Notes: generated by a model from the letters alone, not told the origin. Numbered from the stretch's first letter, positions 9,300 through 18,559 are shown. The stretch is DNA of 64,000 bases from JAWPMT01 sp965267435 (GCA_965267435.1 OZ253960.1:2232001-2296000); one strand, 5' to 3'. Numbers and translations: made by a program.

Positions 9300-11399
9300 A
9301 TGGCTAGCTCTATCTATGTCACCACCGCCGAAGCGCGAAGTGGCAAGTCGCTCATCTGCATGGGCATCATGGATTACGTCCTACGGAAAACACGGCGCGT
9401 GGCAATATTCCGTCCAGTGATCACCTCAGATGGGACTGGCATGCGGGATAAGAACATCGACCTGATCCTCTCCCACTTCGACCTCGACCTCGATTACAAT
9501 GAGACGTATGCCTTCACATCCCAGGAAGCGCAAGACCTGATCTCAAAAGGCCAGATGGACAAAGTGCTGGACAGGATTATCGAGAAATACAAGGCACTAG
9601 AGGAAAAGAGCGACTTTATCCTCCTTGAAGGCAGCGACTACATCACGGAGAGCAGCACCTTTGAGTTTGGCTTCAACGTGCAGATAGCAAAAAACCTGTC
9701 GAGCCCGGTTCTGATCATCGGCAAGGGCGACGGGGACCGATCGATCGAGGAGGTGTTGCGACCCCTGCAGTTGGCGATCGAGAACTTCGTGGAAAACGAC
9801 TGTGAAGTCATCGGCGCCATTGTCAACCGCGGGAGAGCGGATGACGCGCACGAGGTGCTGACTACCATGCAGCGGGAGCTGCCCATCAAAAACCTATTCC
9901 TATCCGTCATACCCGAAAATCGGTTGCTGAAGAGTCCGACGGTAAGAGAAGTCAAGGACCATCTGAATGCCAAGGTTCTCTATGGCGAAGACCAGCTGGA
10001 CAATCTGGTGTATTACTACTCGATCGGGGCTATGCAGCTGCACAACTATCTGAACAAAATCAAAGACAACAGCATGGTCCTTACACCGGGTGACCGTGGC
10101 GAGATCATCCTGGGCAACATCACTGCCCACCTTTCGGACAACTATCCGCAGATTGCTGCGATCCTGCTGACAACGGGCCTCATGCCAGAGAAGTCTATCT
10201 TGAAGCTACTCGAAGGTGTTGCGGGAATCCCCCCCATCCTACTGGTCGATACCAACACCTACGAGTCGGCCATGCGCCTCAACACGCTCCACTCCTACGT
10301 AATGCCCGGCAACGATCTGAAGATACATGAGAGTCTCCGGATCTTCGAGAAGTATGTGGATACCGAGGGCTTGGAGGACCGCATCAGCAAAGTAGAAGTG
10401 CGGGGCATGACACCACGGATGTTCCAATACCTGCTGACGCAGAAAGCACGACAGGCACAGAAGCACATCGTACTGGCCGAAGGCGAGGACGAGCGCATCC
10501 TCAAGGCCGCGGAATTCCTGGTGGAACATGGTATCGTGAAGATCATCTTGCTAGGTGACCAGGAAAAGATCAATCAGCTGATCTCCAAGCTCGGGCTGAA
10601 CCTGTCGGAAGACAATGTAACCATCCTGACGCCTCACGAAGCACCCGAATACGAAAACTACGTCAATACACTCTATGAACTGCGCAAACACAAAGGGATC
10701 AACATTGACGTGGCGCATGACCTGATGAACGACGTCTCCTATTTTGGGACGATGATGGTGCACATGGGCCACGCCGACGGGATGGTGTCGGGGGCCGTGC
10801 ATACAACGCAACACACCATCCGACCAGCACTGCAGATCATCAAGACGAAACCCGGGTTCTCGATCGTCTCCTCGGTGTTTTTCATGTGTCTCGATGACCG
10901 AGTGTTGGTGTACGGAGACTGTGCGATCAATCCCAATCCGAACGCGGAGCAACTGGCAGAAATCGCCATGTCATCGGCCCACACGGCGGAGGCCTTTGGC
11001 ATCGAGGCGAAGGTCGCCATGCTTTCGTACTCTTCGGGGCAGTCCGGTAAGGGTGCTGACGTCGAGGCAGTGAAAGAAGCGACGGTCATCGTAAAAGAGA
11101 AAGATCCTGGAATGATGGTCGAGGGACCCATCCAATATGACGCTGCCGTAGACTATGAGGTGGGTACCAAGAAGGTCCCCGGGTCCAAAGTGGCGGGACA
11201 AGCCTCAGTGCTCATCTTTCCTGATTTGAATACTGGAAACAATACCTACAAGGCCGTGCAACGTGAAACGGGGGCGATCGCCATCGGTCCTGTCCTGCAG
11301 GGTCTCAACAAACCGGTGAATGACCTTAGCCGCGGCTGTACGGTTCCAGATATCATCAATACGGCGATCATCACGGCCATCCAGGCGCAAATGGACTGA
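9300..11399 (+). CDS. pta: Phosphate acetyltransferase, long form with DRTGG domain
   Basis: 699 residues from the ATG at 9300; the longer upstream frame reads through repeat sequence and is rejected. It converts acetyl-CoA and phosphate to acetyl phosphate, in the cytoplasm. The N-terminal part is a P-loop dethiobiotin-synthetase-like domain (TTAEARSGKS). A DRTGG-type regulatory domain follows in the middle (about residues 220-340). The catalytic PTA domain takes the last 330 residues, with VLAEGEDERILKAAEFL, GMVSGAVHTT and SYSSGQSGKG. The length is that of long bacterial Pta enzymes. ackA follows after 5 bp, giving the standard acetate-forming or acetate-using operon. Confidence 0.95.
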   Translation: MASSIYVTTAEARSGKSLICMGIMDYVLRKTRRVAIFRPVITSDGTGMRDKNIDLILSHFDLDLDYNETYAFTSQEAQDLISKGQMDKVLDRIIEKYKALEEKSDFILLEGSDYITESSTFEFGFNVQIAKNLSSPVLIIGKGDGDRSIEEVLRPLQLAIENFVENDCEVIGAIVNRGRADDAHEVLTTMQRELPIKNLFLSVIPENRLLKSPTVREVKDHLNAKVLYGEDQLDNLVYYYSIGAMQLHNYLNKIKDNSMVLTPGDRGEIILGNITAHLSDNYPQIAAILLTTGLMPEKSILKLLEGVAGIPPILLVDTNTYESAMRLNTLHSYVMPGNDLKIHESLRIFEKYVDTEGLEDRISKVEVRGMTPRMFQYLLTQKARQAQKHIVLAEGEDERILKAAEFLVEHGIVKIILLGDQEKINQLISKLGLNLSEDNVTILTPHEAPEYENYVNTLYELRKHKGINIDVAHDLMNDVSYFGTMMVHMGHADGMVSGAVHTTQHTIRPALQIIKTKPGFSIVSSVFFMCLDDRVLVYGDCAINPNPNAEQLAEIAMSSAHTAEAFGIEAKVAMLSYSSGQSGKGADVEAVKEATVIVKEKDPGMMVEGPIQYDAAVDYEVGTKKVPGSKVAGQASVLIFPDLNTGNNTYKAVQRETGAIAIGPVLQGLNKPVNDLSRGCTVPDIINTAIITAIQAQMD

Positions 11400-11404
11400 T
11401 ACTT

Positions 11405-12610
11405 ATGAAAATACTTGTACTGAATGCCGGGAGTTCGTCTGTAAAGTTTCAGCTCTTTGACACTGATCGAAAGGCCGTGATGGCTGGCGGTCTGGTGGAG
11501 AAAATCGGAGAGGAACAAGGGGCAATCACCTATAGAAGATACAAGGACGGTCGCGAGGAGCAAACAACCAGGGAGGACCTTCCCATTGCGGACCATCAAG
11601 CGGGTCTCAACCGGATCTCGCAGCTGCTCCTCGATGCGGATCAGGGTGCCCTCTCGAATGCTTCGGAGCTGCAAGCGGTAGGGCACCGGGTCGTTCATGG
11701 TGCCGAGCTCTTCAGTGAACCCGTAGTAGTGACCGACCAGGTGATGAAGGACCTGGAAGAGATCTCCTTTCTCGCGCCACTCCACAACCCCGCAAACCTG
11801 AAGGGCATCGAGGTGGCCCGGAAGGTTTTCCCTGACGCCGTCCAGGTGGCTGTTTTTGATACGGCCTTCCATCAGACACTGCCAGACTACGCCTATCGCT
11901 TTCCAATACCAGGTAAGTATTACACCGAGCACGGCCTCCGGGTGTACGGCTTTCACGGCACCTCCCATGCCTTCGTATCGCGGGCAGCTGCAGAGTTTCT
12001 GGGCACGCCACTCAATGACTTCAATGCGATCACCGTTCACCTCGGCAATGGTTGCAGCATGGCCGCCATTCGCGGTGGACAAAGCGTGGACGTGTCGATG
12101 GGCCTGACGCCTCTCGGAGGGCTGATCATGGGCACACGCAGCGGAGATGTGGACCCCTCCCTACCCCTCTTTATGTCGGATCATCTGGGCATGGCCTCAA
12201 AGGACATCGACCGCACACTGAACAAGGAAAGCGGCATGAAGGGGCTCACCGGTGACAACGACCTCCGAAGCATTACTGAACGGTACGAGCTGGGTGACGA
12301 GGATGCTCGCCTGGGCATCGATATGTACGTCTACCGCATCAAGAAGTACATCGGCTCGTATATGGCCGCGCTGGGTCGGGTAGACGCGCTGATCTTCACG
12401 GCCGGTGTTGGTGAAAACAGCGCCCTGATCCGGAGACTGGCTTGTGCTGACTTGCAGCTAATGGGCATCAAGTTGGACGAAGAGCTGAACGGTGCACGTT
12501 CTCGTGAAACCCGATTGATCAGCTCGGCAACAAGCGTCGTGAAGGTACTGGTAGTGCCCACAAATGAAGAGCTGGAAATTGCGACGCAGACGAGGAGGTT
12601 GTTGAGGTAA
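11405..12610 (+). CDS. ackA: Acetate kinase
   Basis: 401 residues, the normal length. It transfers phosphate between acetyl phosphate and ADP. Both family signatures are clear: NAGSSSVKFQLFD at the N-terminus and FHGTSHAFVS around residue 180. The ATPase-core motifs VHLGNGCSMAAIRGG and MGLTPLGGLIMGTRSGDVDP are also present. It begins 5 bp after pta and completes the Pta-AckA pathway. Both proteins are cytoplasmic. Confidence 0.96.
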   Translation: MKILVLNAGSSSVKFQLFDTDRKAVMAGGLVEKIGEEQGAITYRRYKDGREEQTTREDLPIADHQAGLNRISQLLLDADQGALSNASELQAVGHRVVHGAELFSEPVVVTDQVMKDLEEISFLAPLHNPANLKGIEVARKVFPDAVQVAVFDTAFHQTLPDYAYRFPIPGKYYTEHGLRVYGFHGTSHAFVSRAAAEFLGTPLNDFNAITVHLGNGCSMAAIRGGQSVDVSMGLTPLGGLIMGTRSGDVDPSLPLFMSDHLGMASKDIDRTLNKESGMKGLTGDNDLRSITERYELGDEDARLGIDMYVYRIKKYIGSYMAALGRVDALIFTAGVGENSALIRRLACADLQLMGIKLDEELNGARSRETRLISSATSVVKVLVVPTNEELEIATQTRRLLR

Positions 12611-12664
12611 CGCGTAAGAGAGACGTGTAGTCAATGAACGCCCGCGTTGATGTCGTCTGTCAAG

Positions 12665-12891
12665 GTGGATTACAAATCCACAGTCATTCAGAGTTCGACA
12701 TGCCCTTCAGAACATGTCGAACAGCGAGGGGATTTTCCCTACTTGCCAAAGGCAAGGAGGTTGTTAGAGCAACTGGGTGCGAATAGTGGTCGATTGGTTG
12801 GTAGCTTGAAAAACTTCTCAACCTATCAACTTCTCAACCTATCAACTCATCAACTCAAAAAAACTCATCAACCCATCAACAAGACCTATTC
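12665..12891. repeat. Two hairpins and a CAAC-type tract after ackA
   Basis: GTGGATT-ACA-AATCCAC (about 12665-12681) and GTTCGACATG/CATGTCGAAC (12693-12702 and 12713-12722, 10 perfect pairs with a 10-base loop) follow the ackA stop. A CAAC-type tract runs at 12818-12891, up to the end of the next gene. The first hairpins could end the pta-ackA transcript, but there is no T-run. Confidence 0.55.
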
Positions 12892-13812
12892 CTGAAGTAC
12901 AAACCTCATGACCACGCCTTCCGCGCTATTGGTCAGTTCCAGTAGGTTGTCCTCAATCTCATACTGCAACTCGGCACTGGTAAGCAAATCGAAGTATTGC
13001 TCTTCAAAATCCATCTCATGGGCTGGCCCCGCAGCCTCGGTCTGCAGCAGCGACGAAATGACGACAGCTCCGTCCCTGACATCGATATCCGCACTGAATC
13101 TATTGATGACCCCGAAGCCATTCACCCCATAGATGGGTGTCGTATCCTCATTCTCGACAGTGAACTGGATAGCTGCTGCCGCATCACACGGAGGATGAGA
13201 GATGGGTAGCCCCTGACTATCAAAGAAACCGATCAGCTCCCACGAATTGAACAAATCCACGTCGGCCGCTTCTCGCTGATAATCGACCTCGCAAAACAGG
13301 GAGGTGATGGGCAAATTGAAGACGCCATCAGAAATATCTATAAATAAGTTGCTGGTCCGGTCATTGACCGTCCCATGAAAATAGCCAGATACGAAGCCAT
13401 TGATCGTATCCAGGGTCTCGATTTTGACGAACCCGCAATCAACAAATCCCCGGTAGTCGGAGACGTCGTCGAAGTACTGCAGCATCAAGGCGTTGCCGGT
13501 ACCCAAACTGACATTGTTGTAATCCACCACGGGGTTGGCAATGTCAATATCGATGATGTACTTGTTGCCAATTTGTGTCAGGTCGTCTCCACCATTGATG
13601 CTCAGGACACCATTGTAAAACGAGGCAGAGGGCTCGTTGTCGGGAACCCAGGAGCGTTCCTCGATTTCAGCTCCTAATGGTGTGGTAGTATCGGTAATCT
13701 CGGCATTGCTTGTACATGGATTTTCAAATCCCGGTTCGGGATCACTCTTGGAGCAGGAAAAACTGATGGCAAGAAGGGTCGCCCATACAAAGTGAAGACG
13801 TACTGCTGTCAT
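12886..13812 (-). CDS. Lipoprotein of unknown function
   Basis: 308 residues from the ATG at 13812. The signal ends in LLAISFSC (Cys18), followed by an acidic Ser/Asp/Glu-rich linker, so it is probably attached to the outer membrane. The rest is acidic and beta-rich, with repeated short strands such as NKYIIDIDIANPVVDYNN and NSWELIGFFDSQGLP. The final NSAEGVVMRFVLQE resembles the lipocalin-like or META-like beta domains common in Bacteroidota lipoproteins. I recognise no catalytic motif. It is a single gene convergent with ackA. Confidence 0.7.
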   Translation of the reverse strand: MTAVRLHFVWATLLAISFSCSKSDPEPGFENPCTSNAEITDTTTPLGAEIEERSWVPDNEPSASFYNGVLSINGGDDLTQIGNKYIIDIDIANPVVDYNNVSLGTGNALMLQYFDDVSDYRGFVDCGFVKIETLDTINGFVSGYFHGTVNDRTSNLFIDISDGVFNLPITSLFCEVDYQREAADVDLFNSWELIGFFDSQGLPISHPPCDAAAAIQFTVENEDTTPIYGVNGFGVINRFSADIDVRDGAVVISSLLQTEAAGPAHEMDFEEQYFDLLTSAELQYEIEDNLLELTNSAEGVVMRFVLQE

Positions 13813-14005
13813 TGGCAAAAACTGTTGTTCGAAGGATCAAATTTCGTCTAATCCGGGGATATTTCCATTGCTTAACGGCACCTTGTCTGAGTACATTGGA
13901 AAAACGGCGTACTGATCCATCGACTGAACCGCGATGATTAGCAGCTAATGAATTACTCGGTGGAGATTGCCCACAGACGAGAAGATTGTTGGAGTGGAGC
14001 AGAGA

Positions 14006-14030
14006 GACACGCTTTGCAAACGTGCGCCAG
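14006..14030. repeat. Short palindromic repeat (family E), second copy
   Basis: ACACGCTTTGCAAACGTGCG core, 22 of 25 positions equal to the copy at 8578. It lies in the 267-bp gap between 13812 and 14080, which shows no gene. Confidence 0.5.
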
Positions 14031-14079
14031 CCGGGGTTTGCAATCCGGGGAATCAAGAGCATGAATAAATGCACACCAC

Positions 14080-14676
14080 CTAGTCTATACTATAGGTATT
14101 TTGCACGGCCCACCTCCAAGCAAGAAACAGCAAAATGGCGAGCACGATGGCTCCGGCGACCTTGCCTCGATCTCGATCGATGACCCGGATGTCTTCAATA
14201 TAGCTCGCCGGTATATAGGTATAGCCTGGCGTCAGCACAAAGGCTGAGTCCAGGTAGATATGGACCTCGTTGATAATAGACTTCTCAGAAGGGACATACT
14301 CTTTGATTCTCTCCTCATTGTAATAATAGGGTTGCTCGATCGGCTTGATCTCGCCGTATAATTGCTCCGGTGACACGATCAGACTATCCAGCGCAAAGAC
14401 CGACGCCCCCGAGTGGACGATAAAAGTCTGAGGCTCGGTGCTCTCTTGTATGCTCGTTTCTAAGGTGGGGATTGATCCCTGGGTGACCCGGTAAAGGCCA
14501 CATGAAAAACTGTGAGTAGTTGTCAGGAAAATGAAAAACCATGCGATAACACGATGACCCGTTAGTCCGCTACGGAAATTGCCTGTAAGCGAACCAGATA
14601 GATGCGTACTGATGATCTTCCAGCCATTGGCTAACGATAAGTGAAACGATGATATGATACACACACTCCAAAGCAT
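14080..14676 (-). CDS. Putative lipoprotein, paralogue of its upstream neighbour
   Basis: 198 residues from the ATG at 14676, chosen because it follows the previous stop by 17 bp; an ATG at 14769 would overlap the neighbour by 76 bp. A hydrophobic segment (VIAWFFIFLTTTHSFSC) ends in a lipobox-like Cys. The body shares with the neighbour the phrases GLYRVTQGSIP, PQTFIVHSG, YYNEERIKEY, SEKSIINEVHIYLD and IEDIRVIDRDRGK, and ends in a transmembrane helix. Family unknown. The ...VIDRDRGKVAG.. turn just before the helix is the best-conserved point. Confidence 0.65.
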   Translation of the reverse strand: MLWSVCIISSFHLSLANGWKIISTHLSGSLTGNFRSGLTGHRVIAWFFIFLTTTHSFSCGLYRVTQGSIPTLETSIQESTEPQTFIVHSGASVFALDSLIVSPEQLYGEIKPIEQPYYYNEERIKEYVPSEKSIINEVHIYLDSAFVLTPGYTYIPASYIEDIRVIDRDRGKVAGAIVLAILLFLAWRWAVQNTYSID

Positions 14677-14693
14677 GGCACTTGCATTTCCTC

Positions 14694-15254
14694 TCAACGC
14701 CCACCTGTCTTGGGAGGTATCGGAGACATGTCGATGCCATCGTCCGTCAACATCCCCAGTACAACCCATGTCATCAGCACGGCGAAGATTATTACAGCAA
14801 CTTTGCCGTGATCCCGATCGATGATCCGAATCTCCTGAATAGCGCGTTCAGGCACATACGTATTACCTGCCTCGATCTCAAAGGCTGGATCCACGTAGAT
14901 ATGCACCTCATTGATGATGGATTTTTCAGTGGCATTGTACCACTTGCGCCTCGCCTCATTGTAATAAAAGGGTTGCTCCACTGTCTTGATTTCCCCGTAG
15001 ATGGCCTCATGAGAGGCTAGCAGATTGTCCATTTGATAGACATCTTCACCTGAGTGGATAATGAATGTTTGAGGCACCTCCCTTGTTTGCATGCTTGCCC
15101 GTAGTCCCGGGATCGCTCCTTGGGAGACACGGTAATAGGAACATGCGGAGATTTGGCAGCTCATCACCACGATAAAAAACCAGGCGATGGCACGACGGCC
15201 CCGTGAAGTGTATTTGTGACGACGCTTCGGCGCTGGCACTGGATTGGCGGCCAT
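14694..15254 (-). CDS. Putative lipoprotein, tandem paralogue
   Basis: 186 residues. A basic N-terminus (PKRRHKYTSRGRR) precedes a hydrophobic signal ending in SCQISAC. A C-terminal membrane helix (VAVIIFAVLMTWVVLGML) comes right after IRIIDRDHGK. Roughly half of the residues match the downstream gene, so the pair arose by tandem duplication. The protein would be tied to the membrane at both ends, with the middle in the periplasm. I cannot assign a function. Confidence 0.65.
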   Translation of the reverse strand: MAANPVPAPKRRHKYTSRGRRAIAWFFIVVMSCQISACSYYRVSQGAIPGLRASMQTREVPQTFIIHSGEDVYQMDNLLASHEAIYGEIKTVEQPFYYNEARRKWYNATEKSIINEVHIYVDPAFEIEAGNTYVPERAIQEIRIIDRDHGKVAVIIFAVLMTWVVLGMLTDDGIDMSPIPPKTGGR

Positions 15255-15680
15255 GACATTCGGGACCTCCTATTCCCTACATATTTCGGGGAACGTAAGC
15301 AATATCTGTCAAATTTAGAAGGCGCAAATTCAGGTGGTAGTGTGTTTGATATCATTGTCTTGACGGCGGCCGGGAGGTAAATTGCGGGGTTTGAACGACG
15401 GCGAAAACGGCGCTGAAAAAGTTGGGGGGTTGCGACAAGGGCCGAGAGGTTGTCCGAGTAGCACTGCTGTGACACATGTTGTCACCCCCCAACCCCCTCA
15501 AGGGGGAGAAGAGTTATCCTTCGCCAGGTGCGATTTCCCTGCCTGCCGTCGAATGTAGGGATGCCGGCGGCCGCGAAGGGGCTACCCTAAAGAGTAGGGC
15601 AATTAAGGTGGTGCCTAGGCGGCTGAGCTTCTGTTATTGCAGCGGTAGTGCGATGGCCCTGCGCGGGAGCCCTTGCGACC
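15255..15680. other. Intergenic stretch with repeat remnants
   Basis: Holds a CCCCCT-CA-AGGGGG hairpin (15493-15506). It also has a 27-bp match (24 identical) at 15560-15586 to the left flank of the inverted repeat at 3925. No credible gene is visible. Confidence 0.5.
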
Positions 15681-16319
15681 CTAAGCCTTATTCAAACTTC
15701 GGGCCTTCTTTCCCATCAGCCATTTCATGACCAATCCAAAAAGGAGCCCTCCCACCAGACACACTGGTGCGGTGACGACAACAAAGCTGAGCTCATAAGG
15801 CACACCAATCACTGGTGGCAAGACGAGTGTCATCGCCACGAACATGAGGCCGCCCCAGATCATTCCGATCTTCACCCAATTAATCTTCTTGAACTGAACT
15901 GCCTCCAGATCGATATTGGCATATCTCTCTGGTTGCTGACGGAGCCAACTTTCCTTCCATCGTCCGACCCACCAAAACCACAGCGGGTAGGTGATAGCCA
16001 TGAGTAGCGCTGCCGTCCAATTGCGCACGCAAGGGATGATCGCCCCGCAATTGGGACAATAAAGACCAAACCAATTTTTGAAACCGGTACCGTTTTGGTA
16101 GGACCACGTGCGACCATCATGATAGGTATTGCAGTGCGGACAGGGAATATAGCTACGCTCGACGAGCGGCTTGTCGGACGTCTTGTCGATGAGCATCAGT
16201 TTCGGTATGCGCTGCCCGAGTACCAGCTCGTTGAATGCCAATCCGGGATTGACCATAATATGTATGATGCTCCAGTGGCGCTGGTCCCAGACTTTGTATT
16301 TGTTTCGGTCGATGTCCAT
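15681..16319 (-). CDS. Membrane protein with a zinc-ribbon
   Basis: 212 residues. The N-terminal half is soluble with CPHC (about residue 60) and CPNC (about residue 88), a four-Cys zinc ribbon. It is followed by a hydrophobic segment (WTAALLMAITYPLWFWWVGRW) and two more near the C-terminus. It lies last in the co-directional run that contains the bacteriocin-like genes, 60 bp after the thioredoxin-like gene, so it may belong to that transcript or be separate. Function unknown. Confidence 0.6.
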   Translation of the reverse strand: MDIDRNKYKVWDQRHWSIIHIMVNPGLAFNELVLGQRIPKLMLIDKTSDKPLVERSYIPCPHCNTYHDGRTWSYQNGTGFKNWFGLYCPNCGAIIPCVRNWTAALLMAITYPLWFWWVGRWKESWLRQQPERYANIDLEAVQFKKINWVKIGMIWGGLMFVAMTLVLPPVIGVPYELSFVVVTAPVCLVGGLLFGLVMKWLMGKKARSLNKA

Positions 16320-16379
16320 GGATAGATAAGATAGGAAAAGCTACAAGTTCAGTCGTCCCGACAGAACCTGTCATGTCTT

Positions 16380-16937
16380 CTATAGTTGTATGTTCTCCTG
16401 ATCATCTCCCCGGATCACTTCCTGTAGTAGCCCGACCCGGACTTCACCCTTGAATTCTCGTAGAAAGTCACCCTGGGCATCGAACAGGAAAATATTCGGA
16501 AAGCTGACCTCGGTAAATACCTCCAGTAAGGACCCCAATTCGACCTGTCCGAAAATCACATTTTCGTTGGCGTACAATGGATAGGTCTGGGCGAAAGCTT
16601 GTATCACCTCCCTGGGCTCCGTCGAAAGAAATATCAGTTGGCTATCTGCCAGCAGCCCGATGTTCTTAGAAATTTCGGCTATTTCGTACTGGCAAAATCC
16701 ACATTCTGAGTTAAACAGAACGAGCACGAGAGGTTCAAATATGGCAACTTCGTCAAGCGTTGTCGATGCACCCTTCAAGTCAGAAAATGGTAGCGCCGGA
16801 ATAGTAGCAAACCGCTTGGCTCTGAGGGCTTCCTGGGTTTTTCTTTCCTTATACCCGGCAACTGACGAGAATGCCATCCATGCAATACCGGTGAAGGTCG
16901 TAAGTAACAACAGGCCGGCCAATAATTTCTTGTTCAT
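16380..16937 (-). CDS. Membrane-anchored thioredoxin-like (TlpA-type) protein
   Basis: 185 residues with an N-terminal membrane anchor (LLAGLLLLTTFTGIAWMAF) and a redoxin domain. The active site is FNSECGFCQYEI (CGFC) and the later cis-Pro region is SFPNIFLFDAQG. The domain faces the periplasm. It starts 2 bp after the stop of the preceding 212-residue membrane protein. In bacteriocin loci such proteins often help form or reshuffle disulfides. Both precursor peptides in this locus have exactly two Cys in the core, which fits that role (inference). Confidence 0.75.
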   Translation of the reverse strand: MNKKLLAGLLLLTTFTGIAWMAFSSVAGYKERKTQEALRAKRFATIPALPFSDLKGASTTLDEVAIFEPLVLVLFNSECGFCQYEIAEISKNIGLLADSQLIFLSTEPREVIQAFAQTYPLYANENVIFGQVELGSLLEVFTEVSFPNIFLFDAQGDFLREFKGEVRVGLLQEVIRGDDQENIQL

Positions 16938-16939
16938 GG

Positions 16940-17578
16940 CTACGCAGAAAAGTTAACACCTACAAAAATGATAAGCACTTGCATGGCGAGCCACCCCGAT
17001 CCGTAGGAGGCCGCGACAAGACCGAAACTTGCTGAGAAGCTGCGATCGTAGATTCTCTTGACACCAACAGCTAACAGGGTCCAGTAAGCCAGTTCGAAAA
17101 TACTTATGGATTGCAGCACGGGAGATAGCCATTGCTCCGATGGACTAATGACATTGCGCAACGACAACGCTGAGAACTGCGCCAGCTCTGTGATCGTGTA
17201 TTCACGCTGGACAGCACCAAACCAAATTAACTTGATGACGGAGGGTATAAGCAGAACAAATTCCGCCTCCAGAGCGACACGAAAGGCATCTTGAAAGCGG
17301 GCCTTTACATCTACCAGGAAGAATCCCACGAGAAGCAAACCTGCTACAAAACAAAATTTCAGCAGGTAGGCGATTGGTATCAAAGGATACTGAAGCCACG
17401 ACCATTGCTTTTGGAAGGCGATAAGATCGACGATATGCTCATAGGACATCTGCTCCCCGTAGAACTCGAAGAACAGATTGTCATCAATAAGAGTGAAGGA
17501 GAGGATCCAGCTGAGCGCCATGGCGATCGCCAGAAAGGTCACCAAAATGCCTCGAGTTTTTAACTCCTTGTCAAACAT
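16940..17578 (-). CDS. Polytopic membrane protein in the bacteriocin-like locus
   Basis: 212 residues with about five hydrophobic helices (ILVTFLAIAMALSWILSFTL, IPIAYLLKFCFVAGLLLVGFF, FVLLIPSVIKLIWFG, and two near the C-terminus). No enzymatic motif is visible. It is translationally close to the thioredoxin-like gene (2 bp). Comparable membrane proteins accompany double-glycine peptide exporters in other Bacteroidota, possibly for immunity or maturation. That comparison is from general knowledge and the role is inference. Confidence 0.65.
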   Translation of the reverse strand: MFDKELKTRGILVTFLAIAMALSWILSFTLIDDNLFFEFYGEQMSYEHIVDLIAFQKQWSWLQYPLIPIAYLLKFCFVAGLLLVGFFLVDVKARFQDAFRVALEAEFVLLIPSVIKLIWFGAVQREYTITELAQFSALSLRNVISPSEQWLSPVLQSISIFELAYWTLLAVGVKRIYDRSFSASFGLVAASYGSGWLAMQVLIIFVGVNFSA

Positions 17579-17757
17579 TGCACTAAGCGATTATTTTATG
17601 ATTATAGAACTTACACTTTTCACCGTACAGGCAGTATTACCCCTGCTGCTAAGGACGACTCAAGAAGGTCAGAATTAGCCGCACTTTTGGCAATGATTAC
17701 TTCTCTTTGAATCAATCGCTGATCCTGCAGACCGTTGAATTAAGAGTGTCTCTGGAA

Positions 17758-18093
17758 TCAATTGACTTCACGGCGAAGTCTGGAAATCATCACCAGAGAC
17801 AATCCCAAGCCCAATCCCATGCCCAGCCACGTGCTTTCACCATTATTCACATCATGGCTTAGCACCCCAATTGCGGCAACCGACACCAGCAATATCCCCA
17901 CGGCTAGCATAACTTTCATGATCGTTGCTCGCCGGATGGACTTAGCAAGAAAGTAACAGGTTGCAGACAACCCTCCCAACAAGAGAACAGATCCTGTGAT
18001 AGCCGTAAGAAACTCCTCATCTCCTCCGACGAGAGACATGGAAATAAAGGTCATCACAGCTATTTGAAGCGTTACCAGAATAACAATCGGCAT
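17758..18093 (-). CDS. Small hydrophobic membrane protein, immunity candidate
   Basis: 111 residues from the ATG at 18093; a TTG at 18141 would give 127 residues but overlaps the upstream small gene. About four hydrophobic helices (IVILVTLQIAVMTFISMSL, TGSVLLLGGLSATCYFLA, KVMLAVGILLVSVAAIGV, TWLGMGLGLGLSLVMIS). It lies two genes after the precursor peptides. Size, hydrophobicity and position are typical of bacteriocin immunity proteins; there is no family match I can name. Confidence 0.55.
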   Translation of the reverse strand: MPIVILVTLQIAVMTFISMSLVGGDEEFLTAITGSVLLLGGLSATCYFLAKSIRRATIMKVMLAVGILLVSVAAIGVLSHDVNNGESTWLGMGLGLGLSLVMISRLRREVN

Positions 18094-18124
18094 CTGAGAA
18101 AATTCTAGGGTGAGAAAGGCATCC

Positions 18125-18301
18125 TCAGAAATTGCTATCAATATTTTTCCGCTTCTTCCATTTCAACTGAATGTAGAAGAGACAAACCCCGGCCACGACA
18201 AAACAAAGCCCCATCAGGTATTTGTTGACACTTGCATTGAAGAAATTGATCATGATCACGACAATACAAGCGGCAAAGAGAGTGACAATAAAGTACTTCA
18301 T
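18125..18301 (-). CDS. 58-residue two-helix membrane protein
   Basis: Opens with ATG at 18301 and ends with TGA at 18125-18127. The product has two hydrophobic helices (YFIVTLFAACIVVIMINFF and YLMGLCFVVAGVCLFYI) and a basic tail (KWKKRKN), so the C-terminus is probably cytoplasmic. It lies 60 bp downstream of the second precursor peptide and 31 bp upstream of the next membrane protein, in the same direction. Likely an immunity or accessory factor; easily missed because of its size. Confidence 0.55.
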   Translation of the reverse strand: MKYFIVTLFAACIVVIMINFFNASVNKYLMGLCFVVAGVCLFYIQLKWKKRKNIDSNF

Positions 18302-18361
18302 GATTGGAAAAATAACAATATCATAAGGTATTGCGAGAATACCTTATGATACCAGTAAATA

Positions 18362-18559
18362 CTAAGAAAGAACGGCGTATAGGGCACATGCAGCATCTAC
18401 TGCAATAAATCCACCACTCACCCAGCCAACTGGATTCCACCAGTTAGTCAGCAGACCCAAGCCATAAATCGCCGAGCCCATAGCGACTCCAGCACATAAC
18501 CCGGTAACTATATCACCGCCTTGGATCTCAACTAATTCCTCAATCTCTAGTGTTCTCAT
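18362..18559 (-). CDS. Double-glycine leader peptide, bacteriocin-like precursor 1
   Basis: 65 residues. The leader MRTLEIEELVEIQGG is 15 residues long with the EL..(I/V)xGG pattern cut by C39 peptidases. The 50-residue core is hydrophobic, with Cys7 and Cys43. It has overlapping GxxxG motifs (G5-G9-G13 and G30-G34) and a central NWWNPVG turn. GxxxG pairs are the hallmark of class IIb two-peptide bacteriocins, whose two peptides pack as helices in the target membrane. The sister peptide is encoded 42 bp upstream. Exporter and regulator genes lie just before it in the same run. Confidence 0.75.
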   Translation of the reverse strand: MRTLEIEELVEIQGGDIVTGLCAGVAMGSAIYGLGLLTNWWNPVGWVSGGFIAVDAACALYAVLS

